This document shows, in pieces, positions 34,531-42,647 of a DNA stretch of 64,000 bases (within the stretch, counting starts at the first letter, position 1; every line of letters starts with the position of its first letter). The notes under the pieces were generated by a model. It had not been told where the DNA came from and ran no database searches. It worked only from the letters and a program-made list of their open reading frames with translations. The DNA is from an uncultured Tidjanibacter sp. (GTDB taxonomy: Bacteria > Bacteroidota > Bacteroidia > Bacteroidales > Rikenellaceae), in contig CANTVF010000004.1 of the NCBI GenBank assembly GCA_947852905.1, positions 124,001-188,000 on the forward strand, given 5' to 3'. Position numbers and translations under genes: made by a program.

Positions 34531-36264
34531 ATGAAAACGCTGCACAGAATTATCGTAACGACACTCGCAGCCGTCATAGTGTCGGCATGCGCTACGACGG
34601 AACCTGAGGACAAAGCGCTACCGGAACCGGTCATCACTTTTCCGGACGCACCGGAAGACGTATACGAAGTCAAGAAAGGCGAACGGATATGGCTGGAACC
34701 AGTCGTGGAAAATTCCGCCGGCTGCACATACCGCTGGATCGCCGACGGACAGACGGTCGGTACCGACATAATCTATCTGTTCGACGCGACCGAGACGGGC
34801 AAATACTATCTCACTTTCGAAGCCTCGAACGACATGCATACGGTAGACAAAGAGATCCGCGTGGACGTTCTCGCCGATATGCCTCCGGTCATCTCGCTCG
34901 CCGTACCAGAAGGCGGCTTCATAGTCGCGAAGGGCGCCGAAAAACTTTTCGAGCCTGTGGTCAAAAACGACCTTAACGCCTCGTTCGCATGGAGCGTAAA
35001 CGGCAAAACCGAAGCCCGTACCAAAAAGTATACATTTTCCTCCGACGAAACCGGCGAATTCGCCCTCGTATTTACGGCCGAAAATGAGGACGGCTCCGAC
35101 AGCATCGAATTCGGCATAAGCGTACGCAACGCCGAAGACATGCCGTTCGTATGGGAGTGGGAACGCGACACCTACAACATGAAGGCGGGACGTACAATAA
35201 CACTGGCACCTGTTTCGGTCTCCAACTCGTTCGATGCCGTATACACATGGCGCGACGCAGACGAAGTTCTGCAACAATCCGATACGCCGCAATATGTCTT
35301 CACTCCCGAACATACCGGTACGTATTCTCTCTCAGTATCGGCCGAAAACACCTACATGACACTGACAAAACAACTGACGATAAACGTATTCGACAACGAA
35401 GAGGCATTCATGCGCGAAATAACCGACGACAGCAGCCCCGACGTGACGAAAGTATGGGAGTTCTTGCCCGCCCCCGGCCAATTCATAAACGAATATTATA
35501 CGGCGAAAAACATGACCGAAGCCTGCGCATACGCCGAAGAACGTTTCGCAATGAATGCCTATGTCTCTCTCGGCGCTTTCGGCGGATATATCGTAGCCGG
35601 TTTCGACCACAGCGTTATTAACGACGGAGACTACAACCTGCAAATACTCGGCAACTCGTTCGACGGCTCCTCCGAGCCGGGCATAGTATGGGTCATGCAG
35701 GATGAAAACGGCGACGGCATACCCAACGACACGTGGTACGAACTAAAGGGCAGCGAATACGGCAAACCGGAAACGCTAAGTAACTATGCTGTAACGTACT
35801 ACAAGCCGGCCGGACCGCAACAGGACGTCCCGTGGACCGACAACCTCGGCAACGAAGGTACCGTAGACTATCTCGGCGCCTTTCACAAACAGGATTACTA
35901 CTACCCGGCCTGGATCGGCACAGACTCGTATACTCTGCGCGGAACACGCCTCGAAGATCGCACCACCGACCAATCGGGCAACGGCACCTACTGGTACAAC
36001 GGCAGTTTCGACTGGGGATATGCGGATAACTTCAGCCCGACAGACCGGCTCACCGACGATGACAATTACGATGCCGGCGTAAACGCCAACCATCTGCGCA
36101 TTTCCGACGCCGTGGACTGCAACGGCAATCCTGCCGATCTGAAATATATAGACTTCGTCAAAATCCAGACCGGCGTACAGGCTAAAGCCGGTTGGCTCGG
36201 CGAGAACTCCACCGAAGTATTCGGCATCCGCGACTTCAACATGGTAAAGTCCGGACAAAAATAG
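34531..36264 (+). CDS. PKD-like repeat surface lipoprotein, last gene of the B12 operon
   Basis: About 577 residues from ATG 34531, with a lipobox (AVIVSAC). Three immunoglobulin-like PKD modules (residues about 25-290) carry the repeated pattern W..(D/N)G......Y.F...ETG.Y.L.F.A.N. A C-terminal domain (about 310-577) contains FGGYIVAGFDHSV, GIVWVMQDENGDGIPNDTWY-E and SFDWGYADN. Proteins of this build often follow btuG in Bacteroidetes B12 loci, and some are corrinoid-binding accessory proteins. I infer a surface partner of the BtuB/BtuG complex. It ends the operon, with a terminator about 120 bp downstream. Confidence 0.78.
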   Translation: MKTLHRIIVTTLAAVIVSACATTEPEDKALPEPVITFPDAPEDVYEVKKGERIWLEPVVENSAGCTYRWIADGQTVGTDIIYLFDATETGKYYLTFEASNDMHTVDKEIRVDVLADMPPVISLAVPEGGFIVAKGAEKLFEPVVKNDLNASFAWSVNGKTEARTKKYTFSSDETGEFALVFTAENEDGSDSIEFGISVRNAEDMPFVWEWERDTYNMKAGRTITLAPVSVSNSFDAVYTWRDADEVLQQSDTPQYVFTPEHTGTYSLSVSAENTYMTLTKQLTINVFDNEEAFMREITDDSSPDVTKVWEFLPAPGQFINEYYTAKNMTEACAYAEERFAMNAYVSLGAFGGYIVAGFDHSVINDGDYNLQILGNSFDGSSEPGIVWVMQDENGDGIPNDTWYELKGSEYGKPETLSNYAVTYYKPAGPQQDVPWTDNLGNEGTVDYLGAFHKQDYYYPAWIGTDSYTLRGTRLEDRTTDQSGNGTYWYNGSFDWGYADNFSPTDRLTDDDNYDAGVNANHLRISDAVDCNGNPADLKYIDFVKIQTGVQAKAGWLGENSTEVFGIRDFNMVKSGQK

Positions 36265-36385
36265 TCTATACTATAGTATCGCAATAATTCATAATTCAGA
36301 CAGCTGCCGGGGTGGAATTAAAGTTTGGATACTCCTTTTTTGGGAATTATTACGATAGCAGTAGAGGCTACCGTTCAAAAACACT

Positions 36386-36422
36386 AAGACGCCTTGCCGA
36401 TTAACACGGCAGGGCGTCTTAT
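36386..36422. terminator. Terminator between the B12 operon and the minus-strand gene
   Basis: A 15-bp stem beginning TAAGACGCC and ending GGCGTCTTA, with one G-T wobble, a 7-nt loop and T-rich flanks on both sides. It lies between convergent genes. Confidence 0.85.
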
Positions 36423-36484
36423 TTCACACCGTCTAGACTCGCCTCAGGTATACGTCCGACGATATATACAGCAGTCAGCATTGT

Positions 36485-36880
36485 CTATTCGTAATCCTGC
36501 AACTCACGAAGTATCTCGTAACGGTACAACGATGCGGAATTAGTGTTATGTTCCAGATAACCGTATATATTGCGGATACCTGCCGCCAGACGCCTCCTCT
36601 CTGACGTATCGTCAGATGCGACCGTTACGTCGAAAAGCAGTTCGGCGAACTTCTCCAGATTCCCGGTATCGAAACCGTAACGCGACACCAGCACATCTGC
36701 CGGATCGTCCTCTTCGAGGAGAGTATCGAGATCCATATCGAGCCTATCGGCAAGCTCGGTCTTTACCACAGGCAAAACAGGCTCCCCCGATCCGGAGCGA
36801 CGCATGCCTCCCACACGTTCCAAAATGGCAGCTATCATCTGCCCCAACCGTTCTATCTCCCTTATCAGAATATCCTGCAT
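36485..36880 (-). CDS. Small cytoplasmic protein of unknown function
   Basis: 131 residues, mostly helical and acidic, without signal or membrane helix. It begins MQDILIREIERLGQMIAAIL, an amphipathic helix, then has a polar linker (MRRSGSGEP) and a helical tail with RRLAAGIRNIYGYLEHN. I recognise no family with confidence. It stands alone between convergent and divergent neighbours. The good codon usage and the length support a real gene. Confidence 0.65.
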   Translation of the reverse strand: MQDILIREIERLGQMIAAILERVGGMRRSGSGEPVLPVVKTELADRLDMDLDTLLEEDDPADVLVSRYGFDTGNLEKFAELLFDVTVASDDTSERRRLAAGIRNIYGYLEHNTNSASLYRYEILRELQDYE

Positions 36881-37045
36881 GACACTTTCCCTAAATCAAA
36901 TCCTACAACTCCGCCGCCAGCGACCGAAACGTTACAATATTACGCAATGAAACCGGGAAAAACAATTTTTTCAAAGAGATGATTCATACCTCCACGTACC
37001 GCGCCTAAATCGTCCGACACCGCAAAGTCTATTAGGCCGATTGCA

Positions 37046-37073
37046 TTAGTATAAAACCGTATTTATATACTAA
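37046..37073 (+). promoter_or_regulatory. Inverted repeat over the promoter of the monooxygenase-like gene
   Basis: TTAGTATA (37046-37053) and TATACTAA (37066-37073) are exact complements. The right arm overlaps a near-consensus -7 box (TAACTTTA at 37071-37078). This is a plausible repressor operator. Confidence 0.45.
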
Positions 37074-37123
37074 CTTTACGGCATCTGCAAGCCGCAGAGA
37101 CGCTAATATCCATTTCAACGCAT

Positions 37124-37405
37124 ATGATAACCATAGTAGCTAGAAACATTCTCAAACCGGGTGCGAAAGAGGCTTTCATAGAAGCTACGCGCCGCCTTAT
37201 CGAAGAAAGCCGTAAAGAACAGGGCAACATAGCATACGACCTTTACGAAGACACGGACGATCCGCAGGCAATGTGTTTCATCGAACGCTGGCTCGATACG
37301 GCCGCCATAGAGCGCCATAACGCCTCGCTGCATTTCAAGGAGTGGATCGACCGAAAACCGGAATTAGTAGCTTCTGGAGAAGTGATAAGATATAGAATGC
37401 TATAA
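37124..37405 (+). CDS. Antibiotic biosynthesis monooxygenase (ABM)-domain protein, putative quinol monooxygenase
   Basis: 93 residues, the normal length of a single ABM domain (dimeric ferredoxin-like fold). Typical motifs are ITIVARNILKPGAKEAFIEA, EQGNIAYDLYEDTDDP and FIERWLDTAAIERHNAS. Members include YgiN-type quinol monooxygenases and heme-degrading enzymes. The specific substrate is not visible. It is a single-gene unit with an inverted repeat in its promoter, convergent with the regulator at 37419-38036. Confidence 0.85.
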   Translation: MITIVARNILKPGAKEAFIEATRRLIEESRKEQGNIAYDLYEDTDDPQAMCFIERWLDTAAIERHNASLHFKEWIDRKPELVASGEVIRYRML

Positions 37406-37418
37406 CGTATTCCAATTC

Positions 37419-38036
37419 TTACTCATCTTGAGGCTCTACGACGCAATCCTTTATATCGTCGAGTTCCACGAGTTTGTTGACAATGGCATATATGGCCAGA
37501 CCGGCCGAGCTGTGAATGCCGAGTTTAGCCGAGATGTTGCGTCTGTGAGTAATAACGGTATGCGTAGATATGCACAGACGGTCGGCTATCTGTTTGTTAG
37601 TCATTCCCTGAATAACGCATACGATTACCTCTTTTTCCCTGTTGCTCAGAGACTCGTGGCGGCGGTCCTTCTCCGGCTCACTGACAAGACGAGTCAGTTT
37701 CTCCCTTATCGTCTCGGCGCTGTCGTATACAGAAATTACCTCGTCGTAACTCTTAAGCAATGCATTATCGGTAAATGCCGACTGAAGGGCTACGCAACGC
37801 ATGCCGGCGACACCGGAATCCTTTCTCAACTGCGCCAGCGAAAATACACCCAAAGCTGCCGGATTGACTATCAATATATCTGGCGTCTGCCATGCGAGAG
37901 ACCCCTTGAGTTGCTCCATATCCTCTATCTCGAATATTTCCGCTTTCAAGGAGCCGAGCATTTTGATTACCGATATCATACCGTTGCGTATCACGACGGA
38001 CGGCTCGGCAACGGTTATTTTTACAGGGACACTCAT
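37419..38036 (-). CDS. LuxR-type response regulator with degenerate receiver
   Basis: 205 residues. The C-terminal ~65 residues are a LuxR/NarL helix-turn-helix (LSNREKEVIVCVIQGMTNKQ, ADRLCISTHTVITHRRNI). The N-terminal half has receiver topology but lacks the phosphorylation residues: the acceptor Asp position is Asn (N58 in PDILIVNPA) and the acidic pair near residue 11 is reduced to EP. It is thus probably phosphorylation-independent. It starts 2 bp after the stop of the hemerythrin-like gene, so the two are cotranscribed, and it may be controlled through that protein. Confidence 0.85.
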   Translation of the reverse strand: MSVPVKITVAEPSVVIRNGMISVIKMLGSLKAEIFEIEDMEQLKGSLAWQTPDILIVNPAALGVFSLAQLRKDSGVAGMRCVALQSAFTDNALLKSYDEVISVYDSAETIREKLTRLVSEPEKDRRHESLSNREKEVIVCVIQGMTNKQIADRLCISTHTVITHRRNISAKLGIHSSAGLAIYAIVNKLVELDDIKDCVVEPQDE

Positions 38037-38038
38037 TC

Positions 38039-38725
38039 CTATGCCTCCACATTCTTTTCAAGTGCCGCAACGGCCGGCACGAACAACATATCCTCTACGG
38101 CATTATGCGATGCGAGATCCCTCTCGCACTCGAATATATCGAGCAGCACGCCGTTCAGTTCGTTCGTACTCTCCGAAGGATAATATTTTATCAGTATATT
38201 CTTGAATTCCGTCAACATCACCTCTACCTGATCGTGACGCTTTTGGAATATCTCTATCCGATAATCGTCCGGTATACTGCCCGCCAGCAATGCGCGGACA
38301 TAAGGGAAGACCACCTCATCCTCGTATCTCATATGGGCATTCACCCCTTTGATGTAACCGTCGAAATAATTGATTATAGCGGTTGAAAGATCCCCTGCAC
38401 CGTCTACTATACTAACTAGCTTCTCGCGTATGCCGGGCAAACGGAATCCGAGAAAATAAGTGTGAGACTTCTGTAAATAAACCAACAGAGCTTCGAGCGA
38501 TAGTTTTTCAGGATCGTATATCGCCGTATCCTCCGAAAGAAGCATGTTCGTTATGACCAGAAAAGTGGTCGTATCCACACCGGCCTCGCGGCACACTTCG
38601 TCAATACTCTTATCACCGAATCCGAGCCCTATCCCGAAACGGCTCATGACCAGCAACACTCTGTAATGACAGCTTACGAGGTCGCACATGCGGTCGTCTT
38701 TCGTATATTGTCCCAATATCTGCAT
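38039..38725 (-). CDS. Hemerythrin-domain protein, ScdA/RIC-like
   Basis: 228 residues. The N-terminal part (MCDLVSCHYRVLLVMSRFGI, then LGFGDKSIDEVCREAGVD) matches the short ScdA-N-like region of iron-cluster-repair proteins. The C-terminal part is a hemerythrin-like four-helix bundle with candidate di-iron ligands in AHMRYEDEVVFPYV, KRHDQVEVML and SHNAVEDMLFVP. RIC/ScdA proteins protect or repair iron centres under nitrosative and oxidative stress. Coupled by 2 bp to a degenerate LuxR regulator, it may sense O2 or NO for it. Confidence 0.82.
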   Translation of the reverse strand: MQILGQYTKDDRMCDLVSCHYRVLLVMSRFGIGLGFGDKSIDEVCREAGVDTTTFLVITNMLLSEDTAIYDPEKLSLEALLVYLQKSHTYFLGFRLPGIREKLVSIVDGAGDLSTAIINYFDGYIKGVNAHMRYEDEVVFPYVRALLAGSIPDDYRIEIFQKRHDQVEVMLTEFKNILIKYYPSESTNELNGVLLDIFECERDLASHNAVEDMLFVPAVAALEKNVEA

Positions 38726-38772
38726 AATCGTACCCCAACTCTAAAAATCCGCCGCACGATCGCGGCTATCGG

Positions 38773-38780
38773 CAAAAATA
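38773..38780 (-). promoter_or_regulatory. -7 box of the hemerythrin/LuxR operon
   Basis: On the minus strand it reads TATTTTTG (fits TAnnTTTG), 48 bp before the ATG. A second match, TACCTTTG, lies at 38877-38884 and would give a leader containing the hairpin at 38804-38832. Confidence 0.45.
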
Positions 38781-38969
38781 AGTTTTTCCGGCCGAATTAC
38801 GAAAAGGCCGCCTTTCCCCAAGGCAGCCCTTTCAAACTTTAAAGAAATGGCTAAAAATCTTCAACTATTATGAACACAAAGGTATGGCTGCAAACCCCTT
38901 CCTCCAATACCTAAAATAGGCGAATTAATACTATCCAGATACCTACCGTTAACGTGTGCCGAACAAATC

Positions 38970-39000
38970 GCGGCACCGCAGAAAATTCCCGCAGTGCCGC
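38970..39000 (-). terminator. Hairpin behind the BACON lipoprotein gene
   Basis: The arms GCGGCACCGC and GCAGTGCCGC pair with one mismatch. It lies 53 bp past the stop of the gene at 39053-40519. The following T-run is poor. Confidence 0.5.
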
Positions 39001-39052
39001 ACCCTATCGCATCGGAACGTCTTACCGCTTCCATTCCGTATTAATAACACTA

Positions 39053-40519
39053 TCAATAATCCCTCGCATCCATATACCAATAGATAGCGTGCATGGTACC
39101 GTCGGCAACAGCCGCTACCCGTGCCCCGAACAACATGTTTTCGTCTCCCGGAACATACATCAGACAACAATCCGGAAGAGTCACTCCGTATTTGTCCTGT
39201 ATCCATTGCGTCATACTGCCGATAGAAGTTTTCGACTCAATATCCACTACTATGGTATTAGAAATAGCAACCGTCCCAATGCCAACAAAACCGATGCCGT
39301 CATCCGTTGCCGTGAGCCCTATGCCTCCGAGATCGCTGAATACATAGGTCCTTTCATTTTCGGTATCGAAAAACGCAGCACACGAAGACTGAGCTATATT
39401 GGCAGCATTATCCCCATCTGAAAGATTTTCCGTACGATAAGTACCGGCCAGCCAACGGCCGTTAGGACTTATGTTAAGACATTCGGCCTTTATAGTCATT
39501 CCGTCTACGAGATTGTAAGGAATTTTATTACCCGATGCGTCTATCATGGTTACAGGTTTGACTTTACGAACGTCTTCCCCGACCCATTTCACTTTGCCGT
39601 CTTTCCAATACAACATGCCGAAATCGTTGTTATCCCACGTAGAACCGTAAATTACACTACCATCCTCGCTCATGCCACGTGCCATGATACCGTAAACGAA
39701 CTTTTCATTGCGGAAATTCTTCTCCGGCCATTCGAGCAGTTCCGGTTCACCGTCTGTCCACTTAACCGGATAACATCCTGCGCCTTCTGCCGAAGAAAAC
39801 TTATTGCAATAACCTACCCAATATTTGCCGTCACCCGAAACAGCCTGAATTGTAGGCTTGAACATGAATCCTTCCGGAGCCTTTATTTCATACATATTAC
39901 CGTCCTTATCGAAAGCCATGCTACAGCCGGCCGTCTGATCGGATAGAAAGAACATACCGTCATCCGTAATCGCATCACCATATTCCGTCAGATACAGACT
40001 GGAAGAATACGTAGCCAATTCTATTTCGTCTCCTGTCTCAATCTCGATAATAGTAGGGGTATATATTATATCATCACCGTCCAAAGCAGATTTTACCCCT
40101 CCGACATATTTGCCGTTCGGCGATATGACGGTATTCTGCACGAAATCCGTCTGCCTGAAACGGGGGTAATCAGTAATTAAACCGAGCTGGTTTACAGCTA
40201 TCGTTTCATCTAAACCGGCTGACGATACCGTTATGCTAGCTGTCCTTTCTTCACCCGTTTCGTTATCCTCAGCGATTACCGAAAATGAGTAATCCGTAAT
40301 GCCAGAAATTTTCAACCATGATACATTCGTCTCCACATTCCACCGTTCCGGTGATTCCACATCTATTGTCATGGGATTGTTATCGGCCTGATAGAAAGAG
40401 CATGATGCTTGACTGATACGAAAATATTCGTATTTCTCTTTTACTTCGGTACAACTTACTGATGCAACAACTGCCGCAAATACTACAACGACACCGTAAA
40501 AACGATTCATTTTTTTCAT
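39053..40519 (-). CDS. BACON-domain surface lipoprotein with propeller-like C-terminus (pair A, second gene)
   Basis: 488 residues with a lipobox (AVVASVSC); the ATG of the third codon (MNRF) is an alternative start. Residues about 30-115 are a BACON-like domain (SFYQADNNPMTIDVESPERW, VSWLKISG, ERTASITVSSAG). The rest has repeated blade-like strands such as TVISPNGKYVGGV, AVSGDGKYWVGYC, MSEDGSVIYGSTWDNNDFGM and NISPNGRWLAGTY. It is a full-length paralog of the neighbour at 40730-42172. These proteins are probably surface-exposed. The ligand is unknown. Confidence 0.75.
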   Translation of the reverse strand: MKKMNRFYGVVVVFAAVVASVSCTEVKEKYEYFRISQASCSFYQADNNPMTIDVESPERWNVETNVSWLKISGITDYSFSVIAEDNETGEERTASITVSSAGLDETIAVNQLGLITDYPRFRQTDFVQNTVISPNGKYVGGVKSALDGDDIIYTPTIIEIETGDEIELATYSSSLYLTEYGDAITDDGMFFLSDQTAGCSMAFDKDGNMYEIKAPEGFMFKPTIQAVSGDGKYWVGYCNKFSSAEGAGCYPVKWTDGEPELLEWPEKNFRNEKFVYGIMARGMSEDGSVIYGSTWDNNDFGMLYWKDGKVKWVGEDVRKVKPVTMIDASGNKIPYNLVDGMTIKAECLNISPNGRWLAGTYRTENLSDGDNAANIAQSSCAAFFDTENERTYVFSDLGGIGLTATDDGIGFVGIGTVAISNTIVVDIESKTSIGSMTQWIQDKYGVTLPDCCLMYVPGDENMLFGARVAAVADGTMHAIYWYMDARDY

Positions 40520-40665
40520 AGTAGAATTAATTCATATAAAACAAGGTTTAACTTCATATATTACCAGGATTAAAAGTAACTTGCCGCGCCAAGAAATCTG
40601 TTAACAAAAGGTAAAAAATGCTCCGAGCATCACACCCTGCGTACAAACCATATCCGCACAAAAAA

Positions 40666-40699
40666 AATTACCTGCTCCATAAATCTGGAACAGGTAATT
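40666..40699 (-). terminator. Terminator of the BACON lipoprotein gene at 40730-42172
   Basis: The 14-bp stem AATTACCTGCTCCA/TGGAACAGGTAATT has one wobble and is followed by eight Ts on the minus strand. Confidence 0.92.
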
Positions 40700-40729
40700 T
40701 CAATCGAATATAACCGACCGGCCAAGCCC

Positions 40730-42172
40730 CTATTTCTTCTTTGGAGCTATGTACCAGTGAGTGGTTCTCGACCCTGTAGCTACATCGGATGCAAGACAAA
40801 GGCTCAACAAAGTCTGTTTGTCGGGAGACAACTGAACTATAAAGCCGGGACCGGGAGTGATACCGTACGTCTCCTCGATCCACTCGGTAACCGTACCGAG
40901 TACGGCTCCAGATTCTATATCTATAACCTGACCGCCGTTCGCACCGAGACCGCTGGTCGTGAATCCGATACCGTCGTTCGTACAAGTCGAGCCGCCGCCA
41001 CTCAAGTCGGGGAACAGATAGGTTTTGCCGTTTTCGGTATCGAAAAATCCGGGATAAGAGGTACTCTGATTCAAGCCTGTTTCATGCCTCCATGTACCTG
41101 CTATCCATTTGCCGTTCGGACTCATGTTGGTAAGTTCGGCCGTACAAGTCATACCGCTCGCAATATTGTACTTCATAGGATTACCATTGCCGTCAACGGC
41201 ATCTATGGTCTCGACAGTACGTTTGTCATAACCGACCCAGTTGAACTTACCGTCCTTCCAGTAACACATACCGAAGTCGCTTTCGTCCCACGAAGTACCG
41301 TAGATAACCGATCCGTCTGCACTCATGCCTCGTGCCATGATACCGGCCACGAATACACTGTCGCGGAAATTCTTCTCAGGCATGGGCAGCTCTTCCGGAA
41401 CGCCGTTGACCCATTTGATAGGACGGTTGAGACCGCCGTCGTTAAGGGTTTTATCCATAGCCCAACCGGCCCATATGGTACCGTCCGAAGATGTGGCCTG
41501 CACATTCTCGCTATTGGCCAACCAACCGGAAGGAATCTCCGGAGAGAAATAATTGCCCTCCAGATCGTAAGCTACCGTTCCCCCCATATTGTTCATCAGG
41601 AAGAATACACCGCTATCGCTGATGCAATAAGGTTTCTCAAGACCGAACAACGATCCGGGCACCTCGGCAACGGTTATCCACTCGTCGTTCTCCACATCGA
41701 TGATTATCACCTGATGAGTCCACGACTCGTCATCGTTGAGAACGGGTATCCGCCCTCCTACATATTTGCCGTTAGGCGACATAACGGCACCGAGATCGAA
41801 CTGGGTAGGATAGCGGTAAATATACGATCCGCTGTCCTGAGGGAGCTGTATGATAGTGATCTCCTCGACTGCCATGCCGGAAGTGAACACCAGTTCGGCA
41901 ATTCTTTCTTCCGTGGTGTCGTTATCCTCTACGCTGATAACCACAGCGGTCTGAGTTTTGTCGTCTACCTTCACCCATGAAGCCGACGGCTCCACAGTCC
42001 ATTCGCCCGAAGCGGAAATCTCTATCGTAACGGGTGCATTACCCGCACCGAGGAACGAGTACGTAGTCTCATCGAACCTGATGTACTGCGTCTCTTCGGT
42101 CACTTTCTGGCAACCTATCGCCAAGGCTGCTATCATCAGAAACGAACCGAATGTCATTAAAATGCGTTTCAT
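40730..42172 (-). CDS. BACON-domain surface lipoprotein with propeller-like C-terminus (pair A, first gene)
   Basis: 480 residues with a lipobox (AALAIGC). The BACON-like domain occupies about residues 30-115 (SFLGAGNAPVTIEISASGEW, ASWVKVDD). The propeller-like remainder has AVMSPNGKYVGGRI, MSADGSVIYGTSWDESDFGM and NMSPNGKWIAGTW, closely matching the gene at 39053-40519. Each copy has its own terminator and a 210-bp gap between them, so they may be controlled separately. A possible minus-strand -7 box TATTTTTG lies at 42245-42252. Confidence 0.75.
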   Translation of the reverse strand: MKRILMTFGSFLMIAALAIGCQKVTEETQYIRFDETTYSFLGAGNAPVTIEISASGEWTVEPSASWVKVDDKTQTAVVISVEDNDTTEERIAELVFTSGMAVEEITIIQLPQDSGSYIYRYPTQFDLGAVMSPNGKYVGGRIPVLNDDESWTHQVIIIDVENDEWITVAEVPGSLFGLEKPYCISDSGVFFLMNNMGGTVAYDLEGNYFSPEIPSGWLANSENVQATSSDGTIWAGWAMDKTLNDGGLNRPIKWVNGVPEELPMPEKNFRDSVFVAGIMARGMSADGSVIYGTSWDESDFGMCYWKDGKFNWVGYDKRTVETIDAVDGNGNPMKYNIASGMTCTAELTNMSPNGKWIAGTWRHETGLNQSTSYPGFFDTENGKTYLFPDLSGGGSTCTNDGIGFTTSGLGANGGQVIDIESGAVLGTVTEWIEETYGITPGPGFIVQLSPDKQTLLSLCLASDVATGSRTTHWYIAPKKK

Positions 42173-42594
42173 GTAAATTAGATTTAATTAAATATTATTA
42201 GGTCATAAATTCTTCCGAAGACACATTACCGGAAGATAACGATTCAAAAATACAGTTTATTCCATTCAAAAGCAACTTCCCACGCCACCTATCCTTAACG
42301 AGTTTCGCTTTAATCGGAGAATATATTATAAACCGATATTTTCACAGACGCCATTACGGACCGAGATTCTTTTTCAACTTCCTGCTTGTAACCGCAGCGT
42401 CCGCCTCGTTATGCCTCCATAAGTAAAAACGTTAGACAATCACTTGGTAGTATGCGTCGCATTACCACCATATTTGTTCTTCGTCCGGACACATACACCG
42501 TATCGCGAAATACGACCTACCAGACCCGCCTATCAAAAATCAATATGCGGACTGTAATAATATTTCAAACGGTATCTTAATCTTTATTATAAAA
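42173..42594. other. Intergenic stretch upstream of the BACON pair
   Basis: No gene is seen. Apart from the candidate -7 box at 42245-42252 for the gene at 40730-42172, I find no clear signal. Confidence 0.5.
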
Positions 42595-42626
42595 AAAGAG
42601 TTCCACCTGTAAGGGTGGAACTCTTT
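42595..42626 (-). terminator. Terminator of the Fn3-like lipoprotein gene
   Basis: The perfect 13-bp stem AAAGAGTTCCACC/GGTGGAACTCTTT has a 6-nt loop and a minus-strand run of seven Ts. Confidence 0.95.
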
Positions 42627-42647
42627 CATATATTTATAAGCGATTAC

